A stretch of DNA of 64,000 nucleotides from Eubacterium ventriosum (GTDB lineage Bacteria > Bacillota > Clostridia > Lachnospirales > Lachnospiraceae), in the NCBI RefSeq assembly GCF_025150745.1, contig NZ_CP102282.1:1065501-1129500 (forward strand). The letters run 5' to 3'. The notes under the pieces were generated by a model. It made no database searches, was not told where the DNA came from, and saw nothing but the letters and a program-made list of their open reading frames with translations. Every line of letters starts with the position of its first letter. The stretch's first letter is position 1. This document shows positions 53,626-62,007 of this stretch, piece after piece. Position numbers and translations under genes: made by a program.

Positions 53626-54184
53626 AAAAATATCTGCCGTAGTTACACTAGTAGGTTTAATACTTATAATGTGTGCTATGGCAGTTTTGTTTCACAACAA
53701 AAAAGAAGACAATCTGGCACAAAAATCATCCAACACAGTTCTGTCAAGTCTGAAAGAAAAAATAGAAGAAAGCAATTTAAAAACTTCGGATGAGGAAAAA
53801 GATTTGAACAAGGATTTGAATCAATATGACGGCTACATCAAAATTCCAAAGTTGAATCTTGAATTGCCTGTAATGAAAAAACCAACTCAGGCAAACTTAA
53901 AAAAATCACCATGTATATATTCAGGCACGGCAAAAGATTCAAACCTGATAATAGCCGCCCATAACTACAGCGCCCACTTTGGCAAAATAAACCAACTTGA
54001 AAACGGCGACAAAGTACAATACACCGACTTACAAAACAACACCTACACCTACTGTGTAACCGCTAAAGAAAAAATAAATGGCAGCAACTCAGAGCAAATG
54101 CAAAACGAAAACTATGCACTAACCTTATTCACTTGTGACTATACAGGGAGGGATAGGATTACAATAAGATGCGAGAGGAAATGA
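53618..54184 (+). CDS. second sortase of the pilus operon
   Basis: A 188-residue sortase, shorter than class C and without a C-terminal helix. The signal/anchor is residues 6-25. The catalytic domain has IKIPKLNLELPVMKK near 73, His in IIAAHNYSAHFGKINQL near 111, Cys in LTLFTCDYTGR near 172, and Arg in RITIRCER. The size and the motif LTLFTCDY fit class D or B-like housekeeping/base-anchoring sortases. It may attach the finished pilus to peptidoglycan. It starts with GTG, and the second half has T-poor, C-ending codons unlike the rest of the region. Confidence 0.85.
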   Translation: MNKKISAVVTLVGLILIMCAMAVLFHNKKEDNLAQKSSNTVLSSLKEKIEESNLKTSDEEKDLNKDLNQYDGYIKIPKLNLELPVMKKPTQANLKKSPCIYSGTAKDSNLIIAAHNYSAHFGKINQLENGDKVQYTDLQNNTYTYCVTAKEKINGSNSEQMQNENYALTLFTCDYTGRDRITIRCERK

Positions 54185-54287
54185 GGAATGTTGGGGATAA
54201 ATGGGATGAAGAAATGTAAGACAATTAAGTTGAAACGAAGAAATGCAGGAAAGCAGGAATAAATGTTGAGGTGGATTCATAGAATAG

Positions 54288-54529
54288 AATATAGTGTTTT
54301 CTGGAATATTTTTAGTCTGATAGTATACAGAAAATTTTGGAAACAAACAATAGGCAGTGTTGCGCAATTTTGCGAGCATAGTGTATGTGGAAAAACGACT
54401 GTTTGAGCCATTAGGCGAGTTTCGTTTTTCCACATACAATGGACGGCGGAGCAAAATAAGAAACACAACGTGTTTGTGCCAAAATTTTCTGGGACTATCA
54501 GAAGTGAGAAATAACAAAAACACTATATT
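54288..54529 (-). repeat. structured repeat family, copy 4 (minus orientation, long arms)
   Basis: Core of 133 bp at 54344-54476. Nested outer arms: AATATAGTGTTTT (54288-54300) / AAAACACTATATT (54517-54529); TCTGATAGT (54316-54324) / ACTATCAGA (54494-54502); CAGAAAATTTTGG (54328-54340) / CCAAAATTTTCTG (54479-54491). Inner stem of 17 bp: TGTATGTGGAAAAACGA (54382-54398) with its complement (54422-54438). The loop motifs match copies 1 and 2 when read on the minus strand. It fills most of the gap 54185-54553 after the pilus operon. Confidence 0.87.
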
Positions 54530-54553
54530 TTATAAATGAATTAGGAGGGAAAA

Positions 54554-54772
54554 ATGAAAATACGTTTTAGATCAATTAATGCAATTGAGGAATTTCTAGA
54601 CATTGTCAACAGATTTTCAGCAGAAATCGACATTAAATCAAAAAGGACAACCGTTGACGGAAAATCAATGATGGGAATTTTTAGTTTGGACTTGTCAAAT
54701 CCAGTGGAGGTTACTGCAATTGGAAATGAATCAGAGCAGGTATATGAGGCAATAAGCAAATATGCGGCGTAG
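54554..54772 (+). CDS. HPr-like protein lacking the catalytic histidine
   Basis: A 72-residue protein with the HPr fold pattern: RFRSINAIEEFLDIVNRFSAEIDI, VDGKSMMGIFSLDL near 34-47 (the region that holds regulatory Ser46 in true HPr), and EQVYEAISKY at the end. The N-terminal GLHARPA motif with the phosphorylated His15 is missing, so it cannot relay PEP phosphate as HPr does. Such His-less HPr paralogues are seen in Lachnospiraceae-like genomes, with no known function. A strong TAGGAGG precedes the ATG. A 38-bp tandem duplication covers its last codons and stop. Confidence 0.8.
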   Translation: MKIRFRSINAIEEFLDIVNRFSAEIDIKSKRTTVDGKSMMGIFSLDLSNPVEVTAIGNESEQVYEAISKYAA

Positions 54773-54816
54773 GCTACATATATGAAGCAATAAGCAAATA
54801 TGCGGCGTAGGCTACA
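54741..54816 (+). repeat. 38-bp tandem duplication at the end of the HPr-like gene
   Basis: 54741-54778 and 54779-54816 are identical except for one base (TATATGAGGC versus TATATGAAGC). The first copy holds the last codons and the stop; the second is a non-coding echo, recent by its high identity. Confidence 0.9.
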
Positions 54817-54842
54817 TATAATTTAAGATAGAATTCCAGGGG

Positions 54843-54866
54843 AGGCTCCTGCGGGAGCCTTTCTTT
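54843..54866 (+). terminator. intrinsic terminator after the HPr-like gene
   Basis: AGGCTCC (54843-54849), loop TGCG, GGAGCCT (54854-54860), then TTCTTT. Confidence 0.85.
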
Positions 54867-54921
54867 ATGCATAAAATAGATTTTGGAAAAACAAAGTTTA
54901 AAAGCTGTTTGAAAATAGGGA

Positions 54922-55243
54922 TTACGTGTCACAGAGAAAATTTTTTATATGACAAGTAAAATCTCTTGGGTTTTATGCAATTTAATTGGGGATTACGTGT
55001 CACAGAGAAAAAACTTTATATAACAAGTAAAATCTCTTGGGTTTTATGCAATTTAATTGGGGATTACGTGTCACAGAGAAAAAATTTTATATAACAAGTA
55101 ATTTTTAAATTTTTCAGTATAATTTGACTGGGAATTACGTGTCAGATGAAAAAAATGTTAAATGACAAGTAATTACTTATTATAATGCTTATATTTTCCT
55201 AAAAATTACGTGTCATATATCAAAAATATAATATCACACGTAA
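54922..55243. repeat. array of five 38-nt palindromic units, period exactly 71 bp (array 2)
   Basis: Units at 54922-54959, 54993-55030, 55064-55101, 55135-55172 and 55206-55243. All begin TTACGTGTCA; the right arms are TGACAAGTAA, TAACAAGTAA or CACACGTAA. The first two 33-nt spacers are identical, the last two are unrelated to them, yet spacing stays at 71. It is related to the array at 15750-16073. The 760-bp gap 54773-55532 also holds a terminator before it and the MarR promoter after it; 55244-55426 shows no recognisable feature. Confidence 0.9.
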
Positions 55244-55426
55244 TTCTTATCCATTACGAAGTTCTGAACAAAAAACGCTGTAATATCCGTAAATAATTGA
55301 TTAAAACTTGTTTGGGACAAGTCCAAGCTCCCACGTCCACGCTTTACCACAACGATTTTCGGCTGTGTTAGTACAAGAATAAATTTGTCCATTCACAACC
55401 ATCACATTTTATTTTCCACCAAGTTG

Positions 55427-55491
55427 TTGACATATTATAATATTAGTACTATAATCGCTAACACCGTTAATTATTAATAGTGTTAGCGATT
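55427..55491 (+). promoter_or_regulatory. promoter and operator-like palindrome of the marR-ABC operon
   Basis: TTGACA (55427-55432), a 17-bp spacer, TATAAT (55450-55455). A perfect 12-bp inverted repeat, AATCGCTAACAC (55453-55464) with GTGTTAGCGATT (55480-55491), overlaps the -10 and the start point. It is probably the binding site of the MarR regulator encoded downstream, although a hairpin with a TTTTCTTT tail (attenuator) is also possible. Confidence 0.8.
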
Positions 55492-55532
55492 TTCTTTGAA
55501 CAACAAAAGAGTAAAGGAGCATTTATATTCTA

Positions 55533-55991
55533 ATGGATGATAAAAAGAAATATTATGAAGAGAAAGCAAAGGAGTTATTAAACTTTAATATGATGGCCAA
55601 GCAGTCTAAGATGAGCGATAACCTTCATAAGATGGCAAGGGGAGAAGCAATTATGTTGGAATGCTTAGCACATAGTGACAATGGGTTAATGCCTAATGAG
55701 ATTGCTAAGAGTGCGCATGTAAGTACTGCAAGAGTAGCAGCTTTTCTTAAAGCAGTTGAGAAGAAAGGCTATATTCAAAGAATTAGCCTTGAAGGGGACA
55801 GAAGAAAGGTGAATATTGTATTAACAGACATAGGCTGGGATGCAGTAAAAGATAGAAGAGAGAGAATGCTTAAAGGCGTAGTGGCCTATTTGGAAAGACT
55901 TGGAGAGGAGGACACTGAAAATCTTTTAAGAATATTAGAAAAAACTCGAACTATAATGAAGGAAAATAATGACATGAAAGGAAAACAGTAA
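55533..55991 (+). CDS. MarR family transcriptional regulator
   Basis: A 152-residue winged-helix regulator. The DNA-binding part is at 42-105: IMLECLAHSDNGLMPNEIAKSAHVSTARVAAFLKAVEKKGYIQR, with the wing GDRRKVNIVLTDIG (shown in pieces, spanning about 45-108). Helices at both ends form the dimer interface. It overlaps the first exporter gene as TAATG, so the three genes are one operon, and a 12-bp palindrome overlaps the promoter. The simplest model is autorepression released by a compound that the exporter removes. The ribosome site AAAGGAG is 13 nt from the ATG, a little long. Confidence 0.9.
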   Translation: MDDKKKYYEEKAKELLNFNMMAKQSKMSDNLHKMARGEAIMLECLAHSDNGLMPNEIAKSAHVSTARVAAFLKAVEKKGYIQRISLEGDRRKVNIVLTDIGWDAVKDRRERMLKGVVAYLERLGEEDTENLLRILEKTRTIMKENNDMKGKQ

Positions 55992-58204
55992 TGAAACATA
56001 TTTTTGAAAATTTAAAGAAATACTGGTACTTTGTAATTTTAATATTGGCATTACTTGTTGTTCAGGCGTATTGTGACTTATCATTGCCGGACTATACATC
56101 TAATATTATTGATGTTGGTATTGTTAATGGCGGTGTTGAACATCAGATGCCTGAGTTTATAACAGAGAACAGTTACAATAGTTTGAAGCTGTTTTTGAAT
56201 GAACAGGAGACAAAAGACTGGGATAATGCTTATGAGTTTAGCAAGTCTGACAAAGCCTATAAGCTTAAGAACACAGACAAAGATAATATGGAAGAATTAG
56301 ACAGTGAATTTGGCAATGTTATTGCAGTATATTACATGATGTCATCACAGCAGGATTCACAGTTTAAAAATATGAGTGGTAATGCACAGCAGATGACTCC
56401 TGAGCAACAGCAGGAAATGGCTAAGAAGCTACAGGAATTTGGTGTTGATCCACAAAGTCCAACATTAATGTATGACTTAAGAAAGGTTTTTGAAAAGAAA
56501 CTTTCAAGTCTTGGAGATTCAACTATTAGTTCATATGCTAAGAGTTTTGCAAAGAGTGAATATAAAGCCTGTGGTAAGGACCTTGATAAGTTGCAGACAG
56601 ACTATATGTTTAAAACAGGGGCAAAGATGATTTCAATGACTTTGCTTATGGTAATCGCGGCAATTCTTGTTGGTTTCTTTGCATCAAAAACAGCAGCAGG
56701 AGTTGGCAGAGATTTAAGAGAGAAAATCTTTACAAAAGTTATGAGTTTCTCCAACGCGGAACTTGATAAGTTCTCAACAGCGTCTCTAATTACAAGAAGT
56801 ACAAACGACGTGCAGCAGATACAGATGGTTTCGGTTATACTTCTTAGAATGGTACTTTATGCACCTATTCTTGCAATTGGCGGAATCATTAACGTAGTTA
56901 ATTACAGTTCAGGAATGGAATGGACAATTGTTCTTGCAGTGGCAGTTGTTGTATGTATCATAGGCGTGCTTATGGTTGTTGCAATGCCTAAGTTTAATAT
57001 GATGCAGAAATTAGTTGACAAGGTTAACCTTATTTCAAGAGAGATTTTAACAGGTCTTTCAGTTATCAGAGCTTTCAGTAGAGAAAAGAAAGAAGAAGAA
57101 AGATTTGAAGAAGCCAACGGCAATCTTACAAGAGTAATGCTTTTTACAAACAGAGCCATGTCATTTATGATGCCGGCACTTATGTTTGTAATGAACGGCG
57201 TTTCAGTTCTTATTATCTGGGTTGCGGCAAAGAAGATTGACCAGGGTGTTATGGAAGTCGGAACAATGACAGCATTTATCACATATTCAATGATGATTAT
57301 CATGGGATTCTTAATGCTTACAATGGTTTCAATTATGCTTCCAAGAGCAGCAGTTGCAGCTAACAGGATTGATGAAGTATTAAAAACAGAAATTACCATA
57401 AAAGACAGCCACAATGCATTAACAGAAAAAACAAACAATGCAGTTGTTAAGTTTGACCACGTTGATTTTAAATATGCAGACGGCGAAGAAAATGTTTTGG
57501 AAGATATAGATTTTGAGGCAAAGCCGGGACAGACAGTTGCAATTATCGGTAGTACCGGAAGTGGTAAATCTACTCTTGCAAAATTAATTCCAAGATTTTT
57601 CGATGTAACTAATGGAAAGATTACTTTGGACGGTGTGGATATTAGAGATATATCAATTGAAACATTGCGTTCACAGATTGGATATGTTCCACAGACAGGT
57701 ATTTTATTCTCAGGTGATATTAATTCCAACATTTCATATGGTGCACCGGGAATAGATGAAGCAGGAATTAAGGAAGCAGCACAGATTGCTCAGGCTACAG
57801 AATTTATTGAAGACAAACCTGACAAATTTGAAAGTGCAATTGCACAAGGTGGTACAAACGTATCAGGTGGGCAGAAACAGCGTCTTTCAATTGCAAGAGC
57901 AATAGCAAGAAATCCAAAGATTTATATTTTTGATGACAGTTTTTCTGCACTTGATTTTAAGACAGATACACAGCTTAGAAAAGCACTTAAACCAAAGACT
58001 AAAGATGCAACAGTATTTATTGTTGCACAGCGTGTAAGCACAATTCTTCACGCAGACCAGATTCTTGTTTTGGATGAAGGAAAGCTTGTAGGAAAGGGTA
58101 CACATAAGGAACTTGTAAAAACTTGTGAAACATATATGCAGATTGCAAAATCTCAGCTTTCAGAAGCAGAGTTTGCAGCAAGTATTGAAGGAAAGGAGGA
58201 CTAA
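55991..58204 (+). CDS. heterodimeric ABC exporter, subunit A (degenerate ATPase site)
   Basis: A 737-residue half-transporter with an N-terminal exporter-type membrane domain and a C-terminal ATPase. Walker A GSTGSGKST is near residue 520, signature VSGGQKQRLSIARAI near 624, and Walker B IYIFDDSFSALD near 646-657. The residue after the Walker B Asp is Asp instead of the catalytic Glu, as in the weak-site partner of heterodimeric exporters (BmrC-like). About 150 extra residues sit between membrane helices 1 and 2 (about 50-205), a Gln/Met/Asp-rich extracellular segment with QQMTPEQQQEMAKKLQ. It pairs with the next gene product. Drug, lipid or peptide export is possible. Confidence 0.92.
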   Translation: MKHIFENLKKYWYFVILILALLVVQAYCDLSLPDYTSNIIDVGIVNGGVEHQMPEFITENSYNSLKLFLNEQETKDWDNAYEFSKSDKAYKLKNTDKDNMEELDSEFGNVIAVYYMMSSQQDSQFKNMSGNAQQMTPEQQQEMAKKLQEFGVDPQSPTLMYDLRKVFEKKLSSLGDSTISSYAKSFAKSEYKACGKDLDKLQTDYMFKTGAKMISMTLLMVIAAILVGFFASKTAAGVGRDLREKIFTKVMSFSNAELDKFSTASLITRSTNDVQQIQMVSVILLRMVLYAPILAIGGIINVVNYSSGMEWTIVLAVAVVVCIIGVLMVVAMPKFNMMQKLVDKVNLISREILTGLSVIRAFSREKKEEERFEEANGNLTRVMLFTNRAMSFMMPALMFVMNGVSVLIIWVAAKKIDQGVMEVGTMTAFITYSMMIIMGFLMLTMVSIMLPRAAVAANRIDEVLKTEITIKDSHNALTEKTNNAVVKFDHVDFKYADGEENVLEDIDFEAKPGQTVAIIGSTGSGKSTLAKLIPRFFDVTNGKITLDGVDIRDISIETLRSQIGYVPQTGILFSGDINSNISYGAPGIDEAGIKEAAQIAQATEFIEDKPDKFESAIAQGGTNVSGGQKQRLSIARAIARNPKIYIFDDSFSALDFKTDTQLRKALKPKTKDATVFIVAQRVSTILHADQILVLDEGKLVGKGTHKELVKTCETYMQIAKSQLSEAEFAASIEGKED

Positions 58205-58207
58205 GCC

Positions 58208-60010
58208 ATGCCAAGAATGAATCGTAAACCGGGAGAGAAAGCAAAAGACTTTAAGGGTACATTAAAGAAGCTTATTAAATATGCCGGAAGATACAGAATA
58301 GGCATTATTGCTGTTATGATATGTGCCATAGCAAGTGCCACATTTTCAATTGTAAGCCCTAAGATTTTGGGAAAAGCTACAACCAAATTAGCAGAAGGTT
58401 TAATGTCCAAGATTTCCGGAACAGGCAGTATTGATTTTGGTTATATTGGAAGAATAATTATTATAGTATTGGTTCTTTATGGAATAAGCTCATTATTTAA
58501 CTTAGTTCAGGGCTTTACAATGTCAACAATTACACAGAAGTTATGTTACAGACTTCGTCGTGAAATTGTTGAAAAAATCAATCGTATGCCAATGAAATAT
58601 TTTGAAAGCAGAACATATGGTGAAGTACTTTCAAGAATTACAAACGATGTTGACACATTGGGTAATGGTTTAAACCAAAGTGTAACACAGCTTATTACTT
58701 CATCAACAACTATGATTGGTGTAGTAATAATGATGTTAACAATTAGTCCGCTTATGACTTTAATAACATTATTAATACTTCCTGTTAGTATGATTTTTAT
58801 AAGCTTTATAATGAAGCATTCACAGAAATACTTTAAAACACAGCAGGAGTATTTAGGTCACATTAACGGTCAGGTTGAAGAGAATTATGGCGGTCATTTA
58901 GTAGTTAAAGCTTTTGGAAAAGAGCAGGATGTAATAGATGAATTTAAGAAGACAAATAATGTTTTGTATAATTCAGCTTGGAAATCACAGTTCTTGTCAG
59001 GTATGATGCAGCCTATTATGACTTTTGTAGGTAACTTAGGATATGTTGGAGTAGCTATTTCAGGTGCGTTCCTTGCAATTAACGGAACGATTACAATCGG
59101 TGATATTCAGGCATTTATAACATATGTTAAGAACTTTACACAGCCTATAGCACAGATTGCCCAGGTTACTAATATGATGCAGTCAATGATGGCAGCAGCA
59201 GAAAGAGTTTTCGAATTTCTTGAGGAAGAAGAGGAAGACCAGATTACTGAAAATCCTGTTCCTATTGAAAATGTTAAGGGAGTTGTTGATTTCGAACATG
59301 TACATTTCGGATACAATCCTGATAACATTATTGTAAATGACTTTAACGCTCACGTTAAGGCAGGTCAGCAGGTAGCAATTGTAGGACCAACAGGTGCAGG
59401 AAAGACAACAATGGTAAAACTTCTTATGAGATTCTATGATGTTAACTCAGGAGAAATAAAACTTGATGGACATAATTTAAAGGATTACAACAGAAATGAA
59501 CTTCGTAATGCTTTCGGAATGGTTCTTCAGGATACGTGGTTGTTTAAAGGTTCAATAATGGAGAATATCAGATACGGTAGACTTGATGCAACAGATGAAG
59601 AAGTAATTGCAGCTGCTAAGTCAGCTCACGCACATCATTTCATTAAAACATTGCCAGGTGGATATGATTTCGAGTTAAATGAAGAAGCATCTAATGTTTC
59701 TGCAGGTCAGAGACAGCTTCTTACAATAGCGAGAGCAATCCTTGCAGACAACCCTGTAATGATTCTTGATGAGGCAACATCATCAGTTGACACAAGAACA
59801 GAGCATAGAATCCAGAGAGCCATGGATAACCTTATGAAAGGCAGAACAAGTTTCGTTATAGCTCACAGACTTAGTACAATTAAGAATGCGGACATAATTC
59901 TTGTAATGAAGGATGGAGATATAATCGAGCAGGGTTCACACGAAGAACTTATGGCAAAGAAAGGCTTCTACGCAGACTTGTACAATTCACAGTTTGATGT
60001 GGTGGCATAA
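58208..60010 (+). CDS. heterodimeric ABC exporter, subunit B
   Basis: A 600-residue half-transporter. Membrane domain 20-340; Walker A GPTGAGKTT near residue 393; signature VSAGQRQLLTIARAI near 497; Walker B VMILDEATSSVD near 518 with the catalytic Glu present; H-loop VIAHRLSTI near 555. The SAGQ variant and the intact Glu fit the BmrD-like partner that keeps one normal ATP site complete in the heterodimer. It starts 3 bp after subunit A behind AAAGGAGG. A strong terminator follows. Confidence 0.94.
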   Translation: MPRMNRKPGEKAKDFKGTLKKLIKYAGRYRIGIIAVMICAIASATFSIVSPKILGKATTKLAEGLMSKISGTGSIDFGYIGRIIIIVLVLYGISSLFNLVQGFTMSTITQKLCYRLRREIVEKINRMPMKYFESRTYGEVLSRITNDVDTLGNGLNQSVTQLITSSTTMIGVVIMMLTISPLMTLITLLILPVSMIFISFIMKHSQKYFKTQQEYLGHINGQVEENYGGHLVVKAFGKEQDVIDEFKKTNNVLYNSAWKSQFLSGMMQPIMTFVGNLGYVGVAISGAFLAINGTITIGDIQAFITYVKNFTQPIAQIAQVTNMMQSMMAAAERVFEFLEEEEEDQITENPVPIENVKGVVDFEHVHFGYNPDNIIVNDFNAHVKAGQQVAIVGPTGAGKTTMVKLLMRFYDVNSGEIKLDGHNLKDYNRNELRNAFGMVLQDTWLFKGSIMENIRYGRLDATDEEVIAAAKSAHAHHFIKTLPGGYDFELNEEASNVSAGQRQLLTIARAILADNPVMILDEATSSVDTRTEHRIQRAMDNLMKGRTSFVIAHRLSTIKNADIILVMKDGDIIEQGSHEELMAKKGFYADLYNSQFDVVA

Positions 60011-60070
60011 AAATATAGTTATTGAATATATGGATTGTCTTGCAATTTGTATTTTAACAATTCTGTAAAA

Positions 60071-60117
60071 AGTACGTGTATGTTTTGGAAAGTCCCAAAC
60101 CATACACGTACTTTTTT
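60071..60117 (+). terminator. intrinsic terminator of the marR-ABC operon
   Basis: Perfect 12-bp stem AGTACGTGTATG (60071-60082) with CATACACGTACT (60101-60112), an inner GTTTTGG / CCAAAC part, then six T. Confidence 0.92.
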
Positions 60118-60188
60118 GTTTTTAATATTCCGCATTATTAATACTTATCATATTTCTTTCATATTCAGATGTTATTATCCATAACAGC

Positions 60189-60216
60189 ATAACTATTAAA
60201 TAATAATAGTTATAAT
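60189..60216 (+). promoter_or_regulatory. palindrome overlapping a -10 element upstream of the SsuA-like gene
   Basis: ATAACTATTA (60189-60198) with TAATAGTTAT (60204-60213) form a perfect 10-bp inverted repeat. TATAAT lies at 60211-60216. It is a candidate operator for the operon; no clear -35 box was found. Confidence 0.55.
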
Positions 60217-60253
60217 GAAAAAGTTATAAGAATGAACGAAAAGGAGAATTGAT

Positions 60254-61228
60254 ATGAGAAGAATAAAAAAGGGTATAGCAGTAGCATTATCGCTTGTTTT
60301 GGCATTGTCTTTAACAGCTTGTGGAACTAAAAAATCAGCAGAGAAAAATGATAAGTTGGTAATTGCTTATCAGAATGGTCTTTCATACACACCGCTGTTG
60401 GTTATGAAGGAGAAGAAACTTATTGAGAAGCATTATGGAAAAGACGTAAATGTAGATTGGAAGTTGTTGGAAAGTGGCGCAGCAATTAGTGAAGGAATTA
60501 CAGCAGGTTCAATAGACATTGGTGCACTTGGAACATCAGTTGCAATTAACGGAATTATGTCAAAGACACCGTACAAGATTTGTACAGGTTTGGCAGCAGT
60601 TTCTTGCGGAATCCAGACTAATGACAGTAGCATTAAGACTTTGAAAGACATAAAATCAAGCGACCAGATTGTTGTAACTCAGGTTAACAGTCAGCCTCAT
60701 ATATTATTGGCTATGGCTGCAAAGAAGGAATTGGGCGACGCTCATGCCTTAGATGCAAACTTAGTTGCAATGGCTAATGCAGACGGATATTCAGCGTTAA
60801 TATCAGGTGCAGTTCAGTGCAATATGGTATTGGCACCATACAATTTAATGGAAGTAAAAGAAGATAACATACACGAAATACCGGTAAGCGAAGACGTTTG
60901 GGCTAAAGGTGACACATCAATCGTAGGAATAGCATCAGAAAAGTTATACAAAAACAATCCTGATCTATACAAAGCTTTTTGTGACGCAACAGAAGAAGCA
61001 ATGAAATATATAGAAGATAATCCTGACGAAACAGCAAAAATCCTTACTGAAACTTATGATGCTTCACAAGATGAAATTGCATCATGGTTGAAGGATGGTG
61101 CCGTTCAGTACAATTCAACTTTGCAGGGAGTTATGAATCTTTCAGACTTTATGGTAGAAGAAAATTTCTTAGACAAAGGTGCAAGTAGTATTGACCAGTT
61201 AGTATTCGATAATGTTAAAGGAGAATAG
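60254..61228 (+). CDS. ABC importer substrate-binding lipoprotein (SsuA/TauA/ThiY-like)
   Basis: A 324-residue lipoprotein. The signal sequence GIAVALSLVLALSLTAC ends in a lipobox at Cys23. The mature domain shows the NMT1/SsuA-like fold pattern: LVIAYQNGLSYTPLLVMKEK, EGITAGSIDIGALGTSVAINGI, VTQVNSQPHILLAMA, and MVLAPYNLMEVKEDN. This group binds sulfonates, nitrate or thiamine precursors; the ligand cannot be fixed here. The permease and ATPase follow directly (2 bp and an overlap). The ribosome site AAAGGAGAA is strong. Confidence 0.88.
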   Translation: MRRIKKGIAVALSLVLALSLTACGTKKSAEKNDKLVIAYQNGLSYTPLLVMKEKKLIEKHYGKDVNVDWKLLESGAAISEGITAGSIDIGALGTSVAINGIMSKTPYKICTGLAAVSCGIQTNDSSIKTLKDIKSSDQIVVTQVNSQPHILLAMAAKKELGDAHALDANLVAMANADGYSALISGAVQCNMVLAPYNLMEVKEDNIHEIPVSEDVWAKGDTSIVGIASEKLYKNNPDLYKAFCDATEEAMKYIEDNPDETAKILTETYDASQDEIASWLKDGAVQYNSTLQGVMNLSDFMVEENFLDKGASSIDQLVFDNVKGE

Positions 61229-61230
61229 TT

Positions 61231-62007
61231 TTGAATAAGAATATTAAAAATAGTTTGGTGAAAATAATTTTTATTGTTTCAGTTCTTATCTTGTGGCAGG
61301 TATTATATACTTTGAAAATTTGGCCGGAAATTTTGTTTCCATCATTAGGCGATATTGGAAAAGCTTTTGTAACTGCTTTTACGGAAAGAGAACTTGGGAC
61401 AATGGTGTTACATTCCCTTTCACTTATCATTAAAGGATTAATTGTGGGAATAGCGTTGGCTTTGGTTTTTTCAAGCCTTTCAGTTATAAGCGAAACATTT
61501 TACACAATCTACAATATGATTGTTTCAATGTGTGACTTAATACCGGGAATAGCTTTAATACCAGTAGCAATTCTTTGGATAGGCGTAGGTGACGGTGCCA
61601 TAATTTTTATGGTTATTCACGCAGTTGTGTGGCCTATGTCAAGAAGTATAATTGATGGTTTCAATGCAGTGCCGGAATTGTATTTGGAAGTAGGCAGAAA
61701 TATAGGACTTTCACCGGTTAAGTTGATTTTTGGAGTCTTTCTTCCGGCAGCTTTGCCTAGAATTTTTTCAGGTATAAAAGTAGGCTGGGCAAGAGCGTGG
61801 CGTGGACTTATCAGTGCCGAAATGATTTTTGGCGGAGGCGGAGCTTTAGGAATTGGCTATTTTATTCAGGACAGACGTACTAATACTGACATTGCCGGAG
61901 TTTTTGCGGCAATTATTGTTATTGTAATTATTGGAATGGTTGTTGAGTACGGAATTTTCCGCAACATAGAAAATAAAACTTTTAGAAAGTGGGGAATGAC
62001 ACGATGA
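61231..62007 (+). CDS. ABC importer permease (SsuC/TauC-like)
   Basis: A 258-residue membrane protein with six helices and the cytoplasmic EAA-type loop (YLEVGRNIGLSPVKLIFGVFLPAALPRIFSG, seen in pieces near 155-180) that couples to the ATPase. The family is the nitrate/sulfonate/bicarbonate permease group. The start is TTG at 61231, 2 bp after the preceding stop; AAAGGAGAA at 61218-61226 serves as its ribosome site, so translation is coupled to the lipoprotein gene. The stop overlaps the ATPase start. Confidence 0.88.
   Translation: MNKNIKNSLVKIIFIVSVLILWQVLYTLKIWPEILFPSLGDIGKAFVTAFTERELGTMVLHSLSLIIKGLIVGIALALVFSSLSVISETFYTIYNMIVSMCDLIPGIALIPVAILWIGVGDGAIIFMVIHAVVWPMSRSIIDGFNAVPELYLEVGRNIGLSPVKLIFGVFLPAALPRIFSGIKVGWARAWRGLISAEMIFGGGGALGIGYFIQDRRTNTDIAGVFAAIIVIVIIGMVVEYGIFRNIENKTFRKWGMTR

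Noticed and set aside
54288-54529. Small coding frames on both strands between the pilus operon and the HPr-like gene.
   Set aside because: The region is the long-armed copy of the structured repeat; the frames follow its palindromes and lack ribosome sites.
56902-57732. Minus-strand frame of 276 codons.
   Set aside because: It lies opposite the ABC exporter subunit A and shows no family motif or translation start.
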